A stretch of 64,000 nt of DNA from Caballeronia sordidicola (GCF_002220365.1 NZ_MTHB01000011.1:39558-103557); one strand, 5' to 3'. Shown: positions 19,434-28,213, counted from the first letter of the stretch. Translations and numbers: made by a program. Notes: generated from the letters alone by a model not told the origin.

Positions 19434-20279
19434 TCAAAGTTCGTTTCTTTCAGGCGTTTCGACGGGCGGCTCTTGTTCACTCGAAGGTGAAAGGATCAGC
19501 GCGGCGCAGATGCCCTTCGTGGTTCCTGTGCACCACGGCATTTGCTTGATGACTGTTCGCGGGCGTGCTTTGCAATAATCCTTACTGGCGTCCGTGCCTT
19601 TCGGGTCTGCGGCGCGTTCCGAATGGGACGCGCCGCAGGAGGTCGTGAACGGTGCGCCCGACGCTGCGGCGACAGTCGGCATATCGTCCACGTTGATGGG
19701 CGCGACGGTGGCGTTCCCTCGCTGCGCGCGCCACGCTGGGTTGAAGAACGCCGCCCGATCCCGACGGATTTGAATTGAAGGCGGATAAGATGTCACCGCA
19801 AACGCGCGGCGGATCAGCGAGGGATCAATCGCACCCAGGTGCGCGACCTCCGCATTGCGCTGAACCGCCGGGTCATGCGAGTACCTTCTCGCGATATCGA
19901 TCCAGATATTTCCGCCCCCGCCCGATTCGCTCTCGGGGATCTCGATTTCATACACATACCCTCGAGGGTGCTCGACAGCGGTGGCGGGATTGTCGTAGGT
20001 GGCTTGAGCGGCCTGGGCTGCGTACACCGTTGCGCGCCCAATGTCCCGCGAGGTGCCGACGTAAGCAGTCTCGGTCAGACGACCGCTGAGGTATGCCTGC
20101 AGGTCCTGATTGCCGCCCCTGGGCCGAAAGCCTTCGGCAAATACGACTTCGGGAGGCCGGGAGTCTCCGCGATAAACGTAGGTCCGCCCGTCTTTGCATA
20201 CACTTAGGCAGGGACCTGCCAGGGCAGATAACGAAACAAGCATGAATACTAAAAAGGAAAATACGGATCGCGTGTTCAT
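19434..20279 (-). CDS. Secreted ADP-ribosyltransferase-like protein, candidate AB5 toxin A subunit
   Basis: 281 residues with a signal peptide (hydrophobic segment to about Ala21). The next 140 residues resemble pertussis toxin S1 and cholera toxin A1: TYVYRGDSRPPEVVFAEGF at 33-51 (NAD-binding Arg37), a TS motif at 76-77 inside AYVGTSRDIGRATVY, and NAEVAHLGAIDPSLIRRA at 142-159 with putative catalytic Glu144. Differences: the residue two before the glutamate is Asn142 (Gln in pertussis, Glu in cholera), and Gly75 replaces the first Ser of STS. Cys215 and Cys236 could close an A1-A2 loop; Cys250 and Cys258 follow. The protein ends in ERNEL, resembling the KDEL/RDEL endings of cholera and heat-labile toxins. 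It lies downstream of two B-like genes on the same strand. Toxin function is inferred. Confidence 0.72.
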   Translation of the reverse strand: MNTRSVFSFLVFMLVSLSALAGPCLSVCKDGRTYVYRGDSRPPEVVFAEGFRPRGGNQDLQAYLSGRLTETAYVGTSRDIGRATVYAAQAAQATYDNPATAVEHPRGYVYEIEIPESESGGGGNIWIDIARRYSHDPAVQRNAEVAHLGAIDPSLIRRAFAVTSYPPSIQIRRDRAAFFNPAWRAQRGNATVAPINVDDMPTVAAASGAPFTTSCGASHSERAADPKGTDASKDYCKARPRTVIKQMPWCTGTTKGICAALILSPSSEQEPPVETPERNEL

Positions 20280-20436
20280 CTGCGTCTCCCATTGAATGTC
20301 GGAGAAGGAAAAAGGTACGGCGGCGCTACCCCGGCGCTTAGCCGGGTCGTTTCGTCCGATTGTGAAGATGCTTTCCCGAAGTCAGCAGTTTCGCCGGCAG
20401 CAAATCTGTGGATATGCGGTTTTCAGCAGGGATCTT

Positions 20437-20727
20437 TTAGTCGTTAAACAATGACGCTGATGGTTTAGTGGTGTCGACATACATTCTTTGTCCCGTGACG
20501 ACAGCAATTTGCGCCAATTTCCATGCGCCTGGAGTCAGGTTGATACGTCTTCCATCGCTCGTCACAGCGAAGTAATGGCTGCCTTCCTGTAAGCCTACTT
20601 CTCTCAACGTAACCGTCTCTCCCCGAATTTGAACGCAGTCATTGCATGCCGCGACTGCCATGTTTCCAAGCGAAAAGGCAAATGGCGCTAACAAGGAGAC
20701 AAGCATTCCCCGCTTGAATTTGGTCAT
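20437..20727 (-). CDS. Small secreted protein, candidate toxin B subunit 1
   Basis: 96 residues: a 26-residue signal peptide ending AVA, then a 70-residue mature chain beginning ACNDC. The mature part reads as short strands (VQIRGETVTLREVG, HYFAVTSDG, RRINL), then a helix (GAWKLAQIAVVTG), then a strand (RMYVDT). This order, and the size, resemble the B pentamer subunit of Shiga toxin (69 residues) and the helix-then-strand core of other AB5 B subunits. It is paralogous to the product of 21134-21424, with identical length and no gaps. AAAGGA is a clear ribosome binding site. It lies 157 bases upstream of the ADP-ribosyltransferase-like gene on the same strand. B-subunit identity is a hypothesis; the protein could instead be an unrelated small disulfide protein. 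Confidence 0.65.
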   Translation of the reverse strand: MTKFKRGMLVSLLAPFAFSLGNMAVAACNDCVQIRGETVTLREVGLQEGSHYFAVTSDGRRINLTPGAWKLAQIAVVTGQRMYVDTTKPSASLFND

Positions 20728-21133
20728 GGTTTTTCCTTTAAAATAAGTGGAAGTGATCGGGCTTTAAATGCTGCACGGCTGCCCTTCAAGGGTTTTAATT
20801 TGATCGTCTGATCCAGGTCAAAATACTCGAATATCGGATAGTAAAAATTATAAAAAGCGTTTTTCGTAATCCGGCCAGTCGTGATTCACTGGCACGGCAC
20901 CGGTAACCATCTTTCTGTCGGGAAGAGAGTGCGATGTATTATCTACATAACTCTTTGCTTCAGCAGGTCGATTAGAAAACGCTGAAATTCCTAAGTTGAA
21001 TAATGCTAAAAATTTAACTGTACCGGCCTATAGCTGAGGCTACTTGGAACGCTTCCCAGGCGGTGCCTTAGAGGAGCCAGGCTATTCATAGAGCGAAAGA
21101 CCGTTGATTGAGGCAGGTGCTGGCGCTTGGTTA
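20728..21133. other. AT-rich gap between the two small secreted-protein genes
   Basis: 406 bases without a credible gene. Composition is clearly more AT-rich than the flanking core genes (for example around 20820-20870 and 20980-21020). A candidate minus-strand promoter is listed separately. I see no inverted repeat or transposase remnant that would explain the gap. Confidence 0.5.
20792..20821 (-). promoter_or_regulatory. Candidate promoter of the downstream B-like and A-like genes
   Basis: Read on the minus strand: TTGACC (20821-20816), an 18-bp spacer and TAAAAC (20797-20792), about 65 bases ahead of the ATG at 20727. The -35 is good and the -10 is weak. Confidence 0.35.
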
Positions 21134-21424
21134 CTACGGTTGGAACATGGAAAATGTGCGTGTCGGAGTGTCGATATAAAATATTGCTCCCGTCATGACT
21201 GCTATCTGTGCTAGTTTAAACGCGCCGTCGGTCAGTTCTACAACTCGTCCGTCAGTCAACTCCGCCCAGTAAAAGTCTCCCGCCGCGAACCCTACTTCTT
21301 TCAAATGCACTTGAGAATTGGAAACCTGAGAGCAGGCGGTGCATGCCGCGAAAGAGGTGCTGCCATAAAGAAATAAAAAAGGGACCACGACGATGGAAAA
21401 AATATAGGATCTAATGCAGCGCAT
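21134..21424 (-). CDS. Small secreted protein, candidate toxin B subunit 2
   Basis: 96 residues from the ATG at 21424, which is preceded by AAAAGGAAG; a GTG start at 21451 is less likely. The signal peptide ends SFA after 26 residues, as in the paralogue at 20437-20727. The mature 70 residues begin ACTAC and align with the paralogue without gaps; I count 33 identical positions by hand. Conserved blocks are LKEVG or LREVG, DGR, and GAFKLAQIAVMTG or GAWKLAQIAVVTG, followed by YIDT or YVDT. Two cysteines (ACxxC) are shared. It is the first gene of the minus-strand set B-like, B-like, A-like. Two different B-type chains with one A chain would recall pertussis toxin, but the evidence here is only the fold pattern. 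Confidence 0.65.
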   Translation of the reverse strand: MRCIRSYIFSIVVVPFLFLYGSTSFAACTACSQVSNSQVHLKEVGFAAGDFYWAELTDGRVVELTDGAFKLAQIAVMTGAIFYIDTPTRTFSMFQP

Positions 21425-21932
21425 AATCTTCCTTTTAAATGGATGTAACACGATTCAACATTAGATATATCGGCGCCATATTTCAAGGAAAGCGTTTCTG
21501 AAATTTGATATTTGTGAATAAATTTTACATCGTTCATGATGAATGTTTGCGCATCTGCGACACATGGAATCAATTGATCGCCAACAAAACGCTGTCTGTT
21601 AGAAACGCAAGCGCCGTGAAAGATGTGCGGGCCTGTCGCGTGGAAGAACGCTGGCAGAACGAATGGCTGCGCGCTTGCTCGCTTCTTTCATGGGCACCCG
21701 CTCAGGCAACCGCTCGCGGCGAACATGCACTGACGACACTGCGACGCGGCACCCGACGTGTGCGCTCGGCGTAACAATGGCGCGTCTAGTTTCGCATCGA
21801 GCGTTGTGCGCGGAGTTTTTGCGCCGTGCGTTTCATGTCGGATCGTTGCAAACCCGCCCAAGGTCGAAACGGCCAGAACGGTAAAATGCCTGCGCGTCTC
21901 CAGACGCACACCAATCAGGCCGAGGGAGCCGC
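21425..21932. other. Intergenic region between the toxin-like block and the LysR gene
   Basis: About 500 bases. The part next to the small gene (21425-21560) is AT-rich and probably holds its promoter. From about 21600 the composition returns to the chromosomal GC-rich level, which marks a likely edge of the acquired block. Open frames here (for example 21505-21774) have no ribosome binding site and no recognisable product. Confidence 0.5.
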
Positions 21933-22901
21933 ATGGAACTGAAATGGCTCGAAGATTTCGTCTCGCTCGCGGAGACGCGCAGTTTCAGCCGCTCGGCTGA
22001 ACTGAGGCACATCACGCAGCCGGCATTCTCGCGCCGGATCCAGGCGCTCGAAGCGTGGCTGGGCACGGATCTTATCGACCGCTCCGTCTACCCGACCCGC
22101 CTCACGCAAGCCGGTCAGGTTTTCTACGAGCAGGCGCTCGCGATGCTCTCGCAGTTCCACGAAGCGCGCACGCTGTTGCGTGGACAGACCGGCGTGCCCA
22201 ATGCGACCATCGACTTTGCGGTTCCGCACACGCTCTCCCTGACCTATTTCCCGCGCTGGCTACACCACATAGAAGCGCGGCTTGGCCGCATCAACACGCG
22301 TTTGCGCGCGCTGAACGTGCATGACGCCGTGTTGTCGCTGGTGGAAGGCGGCTGCGATCTGGTGATGGGTTATCACCATCCGAGCCATCCGATGGCGCTC
22401 GATCCCGCCCGCTACGACATGCTGACGCTCGGCACCGAACCCATCAGCCCGTTCTCATCGGTGAACAAAGGTGGCCGCGCGCGCTACACATTGCCCGCTA
22501 CCGCCGATGCCCCCGCGCCGTATCTCTCGTACACGCCTAACGCTTATCTCGGCCGCATGACGGAAGTGATCATCGCGACCTCGCCAACACGTCTTTATCT
22601 CGACAAGGTCTACGAAACCGACATGGCCGAAGGCCTCAAGGCAATGGCACTGGCCGGTCACGGCGTGGCCTTCCTGCCGCACAGCGCGGTTGAGAAGGAA
22701 GTCGATGAAGGCAGCTTGATCCGGCTCGACCGGGGAACCCGCGGAACACCGGCGGGTCAGTTCACGCTCACGATGGAAATTCGTTTGTACCGCGACAAAA
22801 TGGCGGCGAAGGGTGACGATCCGCGGCAGGCCCTGATGCGTAATCTTTGGGAAGCCGTGGGCGAAGAGGTATCGAGGCCCGCGCAAACCCCTGCCACATA
22901 A
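21933..22901 (+). CDS. LysR-family transcriptional regulator, HypT/YjiE-like
   Basis: 322 residues. The winged helix-turn-helix is at about residues 1-60 (MELKWLEDFVSLAETRSFSR, then HITQPAFSRRIQALEAWLG), followed by a periplasmic-binding-protein-like effector domain. The start motif MELKWLEDFVSLAE and the overall length resemble HypT (YjiE), a hypochlorite-responsive regulator. The gene stands directly upstream of glutamate dehydrogenase in the same direction, so it may control that gene instead; the sequence cannot decide. The ligand is unknown. Confidence 0.85.
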   Translation: MELKWLEDFVSLAETRSFSRSAELRHITQPAFSRRIQALEAWLGTDLIDRSVYPTRLTQAGQVFYEQALAMLSQFHEARTLLRGQTGVPNATIDFAVPHTLSLTYFPRWLHHIEARLGRINTRLRALNVHDAVLSLVEGGCDLVMGYHHPSHPMALDPARYDMLTLGTEPISPFSSVNKGGRARYTLPATADAPAPYLSYTPNAYLGRMTEVIIATSPTRLYLDKVYETDMAEGLKAMALAGHGVAFLPHSAVEKEVDEGSLIRLDRGTRGTPAGQFTLTMEIRLYRDKMAAKGDDPRQALMRNLWEAVGEEVSRPAQTPAT

Positions 22902-23010
22902 GCCTCACAGACGTTATGCAAGATAAACATAACGCAATGATGAAACGGCATTGGATTTCAATATCCGAATTTTCCACAATGAAGCTATTCCACACAACGC
23001 TGGAGCTTCG

Positions 23011-24333
23011 ATGTCATCGCCGCAACAAGATCGCACCGCTTCTGCTGTTCCCGCTGTTCAGCACGTCATTCCCTCCTATCTCGATTCCACGCATCTCGGC
23101 CCTTGGGGTAACTACCTCCAGCAGGTCGATCGCGTCGCGCCGTATCTCGGCTCGCTGTCGCGCTGGATTGAAACCCTCAAGCGCCCGAAGCGCATCCTGA
23201 TCGTCGATTGCCCTATCGAACTCGATAACGGCACGGTCATGCACTTCGAAGGCTATCGGGTCCAGCACAACATGTCGCGTGGTCCGGGCAAGGGCGGCGT
23301 GCGCTATCACCAGGACGTTACGCTTTCCGAAGTGATGGCGCTGTCGGCGTGGATGTCGGTGAAGAACGCGGCTGTGAACGTGCCGTACGGCGGCGCGAAG
23401 GGCGGTATTCGTGTCGATCCGCGCACGTTGTCGCGTGGCGAACTCGAACGGCTGACGCGTCGTTATACGAGTGAAATCGGCATCATCATTGGGCCGAATA
23501 CGGATATCCCTGCACCGGACGTCAACACGAACGAGCAGATCATGGCGTGGATGATGGACACGTACTCCATGAACCAGGGCCAGACAGCAACCGGCGTTGT
23601 GACCGGCAAGCCGATCTCCCTCGGCGGTTCGCTCGGCCGCAAGGAAGCAACCGGCCGCGGCGTGTTTGTCGTGGGCTCGGAAGCGGCGCGCCGGATTGGC
23701 TTTGACATTGAAGGTGCGCGCATCGCCGTGCAGGGTTTTGGTAACGTCGGCGGGATCGCTGCACGGCTGTTCCAGGAAGCCGGCGCGAAAGTGGTGGCGG
23801 TGCAGGATCACACTGGTTCGCTGTACAAATCGTCGGGTATCAACGCGGCTGCTTTGCTCGAACACGTGGCGAAGCATGGCGGCGTGGGCGGCTTCGAAGG
23901 CGCGGATCCGATCAGCAAAGACGAGTTCTGGACCATTGAAAGCGATATCCTGATTCCGGCTGCGCTTGAAGGCCAGATCACGGAAGAAAACGCACCGAAA
24001 ATCAAGACGAAGATCGTGGTGGAAGGCGCAAACGGTCCGACCACAACGGCGGCCGACGACATTCTCCACGACAAGGGCATTCTCGTGATCCCCGACGTGG
24101 TCGCGAATGCGGGCGGCGTGACGGTGTCGTATTTCGAATGGGTGCAGGACTTCTCGAGCTTCTTCTGGACTGAAGACGAAATCAACCAGCGACTCGAACG
24201 TGTGATGCGCGAAGCGTTCGCGGCCGTGTGGCAAGTGGCGAGCGAGCATTCGGTGTCAGTGCGCACGGCGGCATTTATTGTCGCTTGTACGCGAATTCTT
24301 CAAGCGCGCGAAATGCGCGGTTTGTATCCGTGA
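23011..24333 (+). CDS. gdhA: Glutamate dehydrogenase
   Basis: Cytosolic Glu/Leu/Phe/Val dehydrogenase family enzyme of 440 residues that interconverts glutamate and 2-oxoglutarate plus ammonium. The catalytic lysine lies in [13 protein letters not shown] and the catalytic aspartate in [15 protein letters not shown]. The Rossmann motif [14 protein letters not shown] binds NAD(P). The start at 23011 (MSSPQQD) is supported by GGAG seven bases upstream; an ATG at 22951 would add 20 residues. Length and sequence style match the catabolic NAD-linked type more than the E. coli NADP enzyme, but the cofactor is not certain. A glutamate/aspartate-type importer follows, which suggests use of glutamate as a nutrient. 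Confidence 0.93.
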   Translation: MSSPQQDRTASAVPAVQHVIPSYLDSTHLGPWGNYLQQVDRVAPYLGSLSRWIETLKRPKRILIVDCPIELDNGTVMHFEGYRVQHNMSRGPGKGGVRYHQDVTLSEVMALSAWMSVKNAAVNVPYGGAKGGIRVDPRTLSRGELERLTRRYTSEIGIIIGPNTDIPAPDVNTNEQIMAWMMDTYSMNQGQTATGVVTGKPISLGGSLGRKEATGRGVFVVGSEAARRIGFDIEGARIAVQGFGNVGGIAARLFQEAGAKVVAVQDHTGSLYKSSGINAAALLEHVAKHGGVGGFEGADPISKDEFWTIESDILIPAALEGQITEENAPKIKTKIVVEGANGPTTTAADDILHDKGILVIPDVVANAGGVTVSYFEWVQDFSSFFWTEDEINQRLERVMREAFAAVWQVASEHSVSVRTAAFIVACTRILQAREMRGLYP

Positions 24334-24403
24334 TTTCAGGCAAAAGAAACGTTTGCGAGCGCGCGGCTGCATGAAGCGGCGCTAACGCAAAAAGCATCAA
24401 GAC

Positions 24404-24440
24404 GCCCGTCGGCGTCCTTCGGGACCTCGACGGGCTTTTC
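24404..24440 (+). terminator. Intrinsic terminator after gdhA
   Basis: GCCCGTCG (24404-24411) pairs with CGACGGGC (24428-24435), followed by TTTTC. It separates gdhA from the gltI transporter gene. Confidence 0.8.
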
Positions 24441-24613
24441 GCGTAAAAAAACAAGAAAATTAGGGCAGAACCAGAGCAATTGAAAGCGCTGAAACCCCCG
24501 CTCAGCCGGACATGACAGCGGGTGTCTCAAAAATAACAACTGTGGACAACATTCATTCTTTCAAATTTATTACCCTGCTAAACTTGCGCCGTTTTCGCCA
24601 AGGAGATCAACAC

Positions 24614-25507
24614 ATGAAGATTAAAAAAGCCGCGCTGCTGCTCGCCGCATTGGGTCTTTTCGCATCGGGCGCGCAGGCGCAAAACAACGATACGCTCAAG
24701 AAGATCAAGGATTCAGGGAATATCTACCTGGGTTTCCGCGAGTCGTCGATTCCGTTCTCGTACTACGACGACAAGCAACAGGTCATCGGCTATTCGTATG
24801 AGTTTGCTTTGAAGGTGGTTGAAGCCGTCAAGGAAAAGCTCAACCTGCCGAACCTGAAGATTCAACAGAAGTCGGTCACGTCGCAAAACCGCTTGCTGCT
24901 CGTGACGGGTAACCAGATCGACCTCGAGTGCGGTTCGACCACGAACAACCTGGAGCGTCAGCAACAAGTCGCGTTCTCCAACACCATCTTCGTGATCAGC
25001 ACGCGCCTGATGACCAAGAAGGATTCGGGGATCAAGGACTTCGCCGACCTGAAAGGCAAGACCGTTGTGACGACCGCTGGAACCACGTCCGAGCGCCTGC
25101 TTCGCAAGATGAACCAGGACAAGAACATGGGCATGAACATCATCAGCGCAAAGGATCACGGCGACTCGTTTTTGACGTTGTCGACGGGACGCGCCGTCGC
25201 GTTCATGATGGACGACGCGTTGCTGGCCGGCGAACGTGCGAAGTCAAGCAATCCGGGCGATTTCGTGATTGTCGGTACGCCGCAATCGCGTGAAGCTTAT
25301 GGCTGCATGCTGCGCAAGAACGATCCGGAGTTCAAGAAGGTAGTCGATGACGCCATCGCCAAGGTCGAAACCTCGGGTGAAGGCGACAAGATCTACAAGA
25401 AGTGGTTCGAAAGTCCGATTCCGCCGAAGGGTCTTAACCTGAACTTCCCGGAAAGCGATGACATGAAGGCGCTTTTCAAGAACCCGAACGACAAGGCAAT
25501 CGACTAA
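24614..25507 (+). CDS. gltI: Glutamate/aspartate ABC transporter, periplasmic binding protein
   Basis: 297 residues with a signal peptide (MKIKKAALLLAALGLFASG, cleavage near AQA-QN). The type 3 solute-binding fold shows family motifs IYLGFRESSIPFSYYDD, IDLECGSTTNNLERQQQV and LKGKTVVTTAGTTSERLLR, which are characteristic of GltI. It captures acidic amino acids in the periplasm and delivers them to GltJK. The start at 24614 is set by AAGGAG ten bases upstream. Two permease genes and an ATPase gene follow in one operon. Confidence 0.93.
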   Translation: MKIKKAALLLAALGLFASGAQAQNNDTLKKIKDSGNIYLGFRESSIPFSYYDDKQQVIGYSYEFALKVVEAVKEKLNLPNLKIQQKSVTSQNRLLLVTGNQIDLECGSTTNNLERQQQVAFSNTIFVISTRLMTKKDSGIKDFADLKGKTVVTTAGTTSERLLRKMNQDKNMGMNIISAKDHGDSFLTLSTGRAVAFMMDDALLAGERAKSSNPGDFVIVGTPQSREAYGCMLRKNDPEFKKVVDDAIAKVETSGEGDKIYKKWFESPIPPKGLNLNFPESDDMKALFKNPNDKAID

Positions 25508-25576
25508 TCTCGGTTCTGCTTGATTGATGGAAACGGAAGGAGCGCTGCTTCTTCCGTTTTCTTTTGGAGGGAGTCC

Positions 25577-26317
25577 ATGTCCTACCACTGGAATTGGGGT
25601 GTTTTCCTAAGCCCCGTCTCGACCGGCGAGCCGACAACCTATCTTGGCTGGCTCATTTCCGGTTTCTGGGTGACCGTGACCGTGTCGCTCGCGTCATGGG
25701 TCGTGGCGCTCGTGGTCGGCTCGTTGTTCGGCATTCTTCGCACTGTGCCCAACAGGAAGCTGGCTGCCATTGGCACCGGTTATGTCGCCATCTTTCGGAA
25801 TATCCCGCTGCTCGTGCAGTTCTTCATCTGGTATCTCGTGATACCAGAGTTGCTGCCCGTTTCCATCGGCAACTGGTTCAAGCAGTTGCCGCCAAACGCG
25901 CAGTTCTATTCGTCATCCATTATCTGCCTCGGGTTGTTCACCGGAGCACGCGTGTGCGAGCAAGTGCGCTCGGGCATTGCGGCCTTGCCGCGCGGACAGC
26001 GCGCCGCTGGTCTCGCCATGGGGTTCACCGAATGGCAGACCTACCGTTACATCCTGATGCCCGTCGCGTACCGGATCATCGTGCCGCCGCTCACGTCGGA
26101 GTTCCTGAACGTGTTCAAGAACTCGGCGGTGGCGTCGACCATCGGGTTGCTCGAATTGTCGGCCCAGGCGCGGCAACTTGTGGACTACACCGCGCAGTCG
26201 TATGAGTCGTTCATCGCCGTCACGCTTGCCTACATGCTGATCAATCTGGTCGTCATGCAACTGATGAAGGTAGTCGAAGCGAAGACTCGGCTGCCCGGCT
26301 ACATTGGAGGCAAGTGA
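25577..26317 (+). CDS. gltJ: Glutamate/aspartate ABC transporter permease GltJ
   Basis: Inner-membrane permease of 246 residues with about five membrane helices. The coupling motif that contacts the ATPase is [19 protein letters not shown] at about residues 139-157. [14 protein letters not shown] is typical of polar amino-acid permeases. GGAGGGA precedes the ATG at 25577. The stop overlaps the start of gltK, so translation is probably coupled. Confidence 0.93.
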   Translation: MSYHWNWGVFLSPVSTGEPTTYLGWLISGFWVTVTVSLASWVVALVVGSLFGILRTVPNRKLAAIGTGYVAIFRNIPLLVQFFIWYLVIPELLPVSIGNWFKQLPPNAQFYSSSIICLGLFTGARVCEQVRSGIAALPRGQRAAGLAMGFTEWQTYRYILMPVAYRIIVPPLTSEFLNVFKNSAVASTIGLLELSAQARQLVDYTAQSYESFIAVTLAYMLINLVVMQLMKVVEAKTRLPGYIGGK

Positions 26318-26994
26318 TGCATCATTTCAATTGGAGCAGTGTGCTGAGCTCGCTGCCTACGCTCTGGACCGGCGCCATCATCACCTTCAAGATCACGGTG
26401 CTCGCGCTCGTGTTCGGGATTATTTGGGGCACCGTGCTCGCGCTGCTGCGCCTGTCGGGCATCAAGCCGCTCGAATGGTTCGCGAAGGGGTATGTCACGC
26501 TGTTTCGTTCGATCCCGCTCGTGATGGTGCTGCTGTGGTTCTTTTTGATCGTGCCGCAATTCCTGCAGAATGTGCTTGGGTTATCGCCGGAAATCGATAT
26601 CCGGCTCGCCTCCGCCATGGTCGCTTTCTCGTTGTTCGAGGCCGCGTATTATTCGGAGATTATCCGTGCAGGGATTCAGGCGGTGTCGCGCGGGCAGGTC
26701 AACGCGGCGTTCGCGCTCGGCATGACATACACGCAGTCCATGAAGCTGATCGTGCTGCCGCAGGCGTTTCGGGCGATGGTTCCGTTGTTGCTCACGCAGG
26801 CTATCGTGTTGTTCCAGGATACGTCGCTGGTGTATGTGATCAGCCTCGCGGATTTTTTCCGCACGGCAACGAATGTGGGCGATCGCGACGGCACGACCGT
26901 CGAAATGGTGCTGTTCGCCGGCGCCTGTTATTTCGTGGTGTGCCTGGTTGCATCGGGTCTTGTCAAAAGTCTTCAGAAAAAGGTCGCTCGATGA
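26317..26994 (+). CDS. gltK: Glutamate/aspartate ABC transporter permease GltK
   Basis: Inner-membrane permease of 225 residues, paralogous to GltJ and its partner in the transport channel. [20 protein letters not shown] and the coupling motif [21 protein letters not shown] are clear. I chose the ATG at 26317, which shares its first base with the gltJ stop (TGATG); a GTG at 26314 would add one residue. The gene overlaps gltL by four bases. Confidence 0.92.
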   Translation: MHHFNWSSVLSSLPTLWTGAIITFKITVLALVFGIIWGTVLALLRLSGIKPLEWFAKGYVTLFRSIPLVMVLLWFFLIVPQFLQNVLGLSPEIDIRLASAMVAFSLFEAAYYSEIIRAGIQAVSRGQVNAAFALGMTYTQSMKLIVLPQAFRAMVPLLLTQAIVLFQDTSLVYVISLADFFRTATNVGDRDGTTVEMVLFAGACYFVVCLVASGLVKSLQKKVAR

Positions 26995-27716
26995 TCTCAC
27001 TCAAGAATGTTTCGAAATGGTATGGCCCGTTTCAAGTCCTCACCGATTGCACGACGGAAGTCAAAAAGGGCGAAGTGGTCGTGGTGTGCGGTCCTTCGGG
27101 CTCGGGCAAGTCGACGCTGATTAAAACCGTGAACGGACTCGAGCCGTTCCAGAAGGGCGAGATCACGATCAACGGGCAATCGCTCGGCGATAAGAAAACC
27201 AACTTGTCGAAGCTGCGCGCGAAAGTTGGCATGGTGTTCCAGCACTTCGAACTGTTCCCGCATCTGACGATCGTGCAGAACCTGACGCTGGCGCAGATCA
27301 AGGTGCTGGGGCGCTCGAAGGACGAAGCGACGGCCAAGGGATTGAAGCTGCTGGAGCGCGTAGGCTTGAGCACTCACGCCGATAAATTCCCCGGTCAGCT
27401 GTCCGGCGGGCAGCAGCAGCGGGTGGCGATTGCGCGGGCGCTATCGATGGATCCGATCGCCATGCTCTTTGATGAACCCACGTCCGCGCTCGATCCGGAG
27501 ATGATCAACGAAGTGCTCGACGTGATGGTCGAACTCGCGCAGGAAGGCATGACCATGATGTGCGTGACGCACGAAATGGGCTTTGCGAAGAAGGTTGCGC
27601 ATCGCGTGATCTTCATGGACAAGGGCTTGATCGTGGAAGACGACAAGAAGGACGCGTTCTTTGAGAATCCGAAGTCGGATCGGGCCAAGGACTTTTTGGC
27701 GAAGATCCTGCATTGA
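26991..27716 (+). CDS. gltL: Glutamate/aspartate ABC transporter ATPase GltL
   Basis: ATPase subunit of 241 residues. Walker A is [11 protein letters not shown], the signature is [14 protein letters not shown], Walker B is [12 protein letters not shown], and the switch histidine is in CVTHEMGFA. It energises import through GltJK. The ATG overlaps the gltK stop (ATGA). A strong hairpin terminator follows at 27798-27839. Confidence 0.95.
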   Translation: MISLKNVSKWYGPFQVLTDCTTEVKKGEVVVVCGPSGSGKSTLIKTVNGLEPFQKGEITINGQSLGDKKTNLSKLRAKVGMVFQHFELFPHLTIVQNLTLAQIKVLGRSKDEATAKGLKLLERVGLSTHADKFPGQLSGGQQQRVAIARALSMDPIAMLFDEPTSALDPEMINEVLDVMVELAQEGMTMMCVTHEMGFAKKVAHRVIFMDKGLIVEDDKKDAFFENPKSDRAKDFLAKILH

Positions 27717-27797
27717 TGGTGTGATACAGGCTGCGTCGGCTAACGCCGATCAGCCTGGCGTGTTGTTTCCATTGGTTTCAAAGAAGCGTGCGATGTG

Positions 27798-27839
27798 AAA
27801 ATGGCCGTTCCAGCGTGAGCTGGAAAACGGCCATTTTTG
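27798..27839. terminator. Bidirectional terminator between gltL and the YegP-like gene
   Basis: AAAATGGCCGTT-CCAGC, a gtga loop, then GCTGG-AAAACGGCCATTTTT. The stem is long with one small irregularity and has A and T runs at both ends, so it can serve the two converging genes. Confidence 0.85.
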
Positions 27840-27859
27840 TCTTTGTGTGTTGTCCAGCG

Positions 27860-28213
27860 CTAGTGGCTGGTTGAAGCTGCTTTCGTGTTGTCCTGTGTCA
27901 CTGCATCGGGCGCGTTTTTCTTCAGCGAATCAATCCCGGCATCCCTGGCGGCCGCGCTGCTATAAGCCTCGCTCACGCCAATAATTTCGTGATTGCCGGC
28001 CTTCAGGTTGAAATAAGGCGCGCCGCTTTTATCCGTCTTGCGCTCGTAGCGTTCGTCGATCAGCGCATTCGCCTTGACCGATGCAATGCCATGTTCCGCC
28101 GACGCTCGCGTGACATACGTCTCGCTCTTGAGGATCGGTTCGCCATTGGCTGCCCGCAGGTTGAAATAGAACTGGCCGTTACGGGCACGGTCGATGACGA
28201 ATTTTCCTGACAT
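27860..28213 (-). CDS. DUF1508 (YegP/UPF0339) family protein
   Basis: 117 residues made of two tandem DUF1508 repeats, about residues 5-50 and 56-102. Each has the pattern FYFNLRAANGEPILKSE or YFNLKAGNHEIIGVSE, then a short helix that begins Y(V/S)(T/S) and contains (A/D)(A/R)(E/D). A low-complexity tail follows. YegP-like proteins of this kind are small and cytosolic, and their role is not established. AGGGAGC precedes the ATG. The 11-bp tandem repeat at 28272-28323 lies about 60 bases upstream, between this gene and the amidotransferase gene. Confidence 0.8.
   Translation of the reverse strand: MSGKFVIDRARNGQFYFNLRAANGEPILKSETYVTRASAEHGIASVKANALIDERYERKTDKSGAPYFNLKAGNHEIIGVSEAYSSAAARDAGIDSLKKNAPDAVTQDNTKAASTSH

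Noticed and set aside
21505..21774. 89-codon plus-strand frame upstream of the LysR gene
   Set aside because: No ribosome binding site, no domain, and it spans the change from AT-rich to GC-rich DNA.
26304..27716. A frame that reads out of frame through gltK and continues into gltL, as if a fusion
   Set aside because: The first part is not in the gltK frame and encodes no transporter helices; gltL has its own start at 26991.
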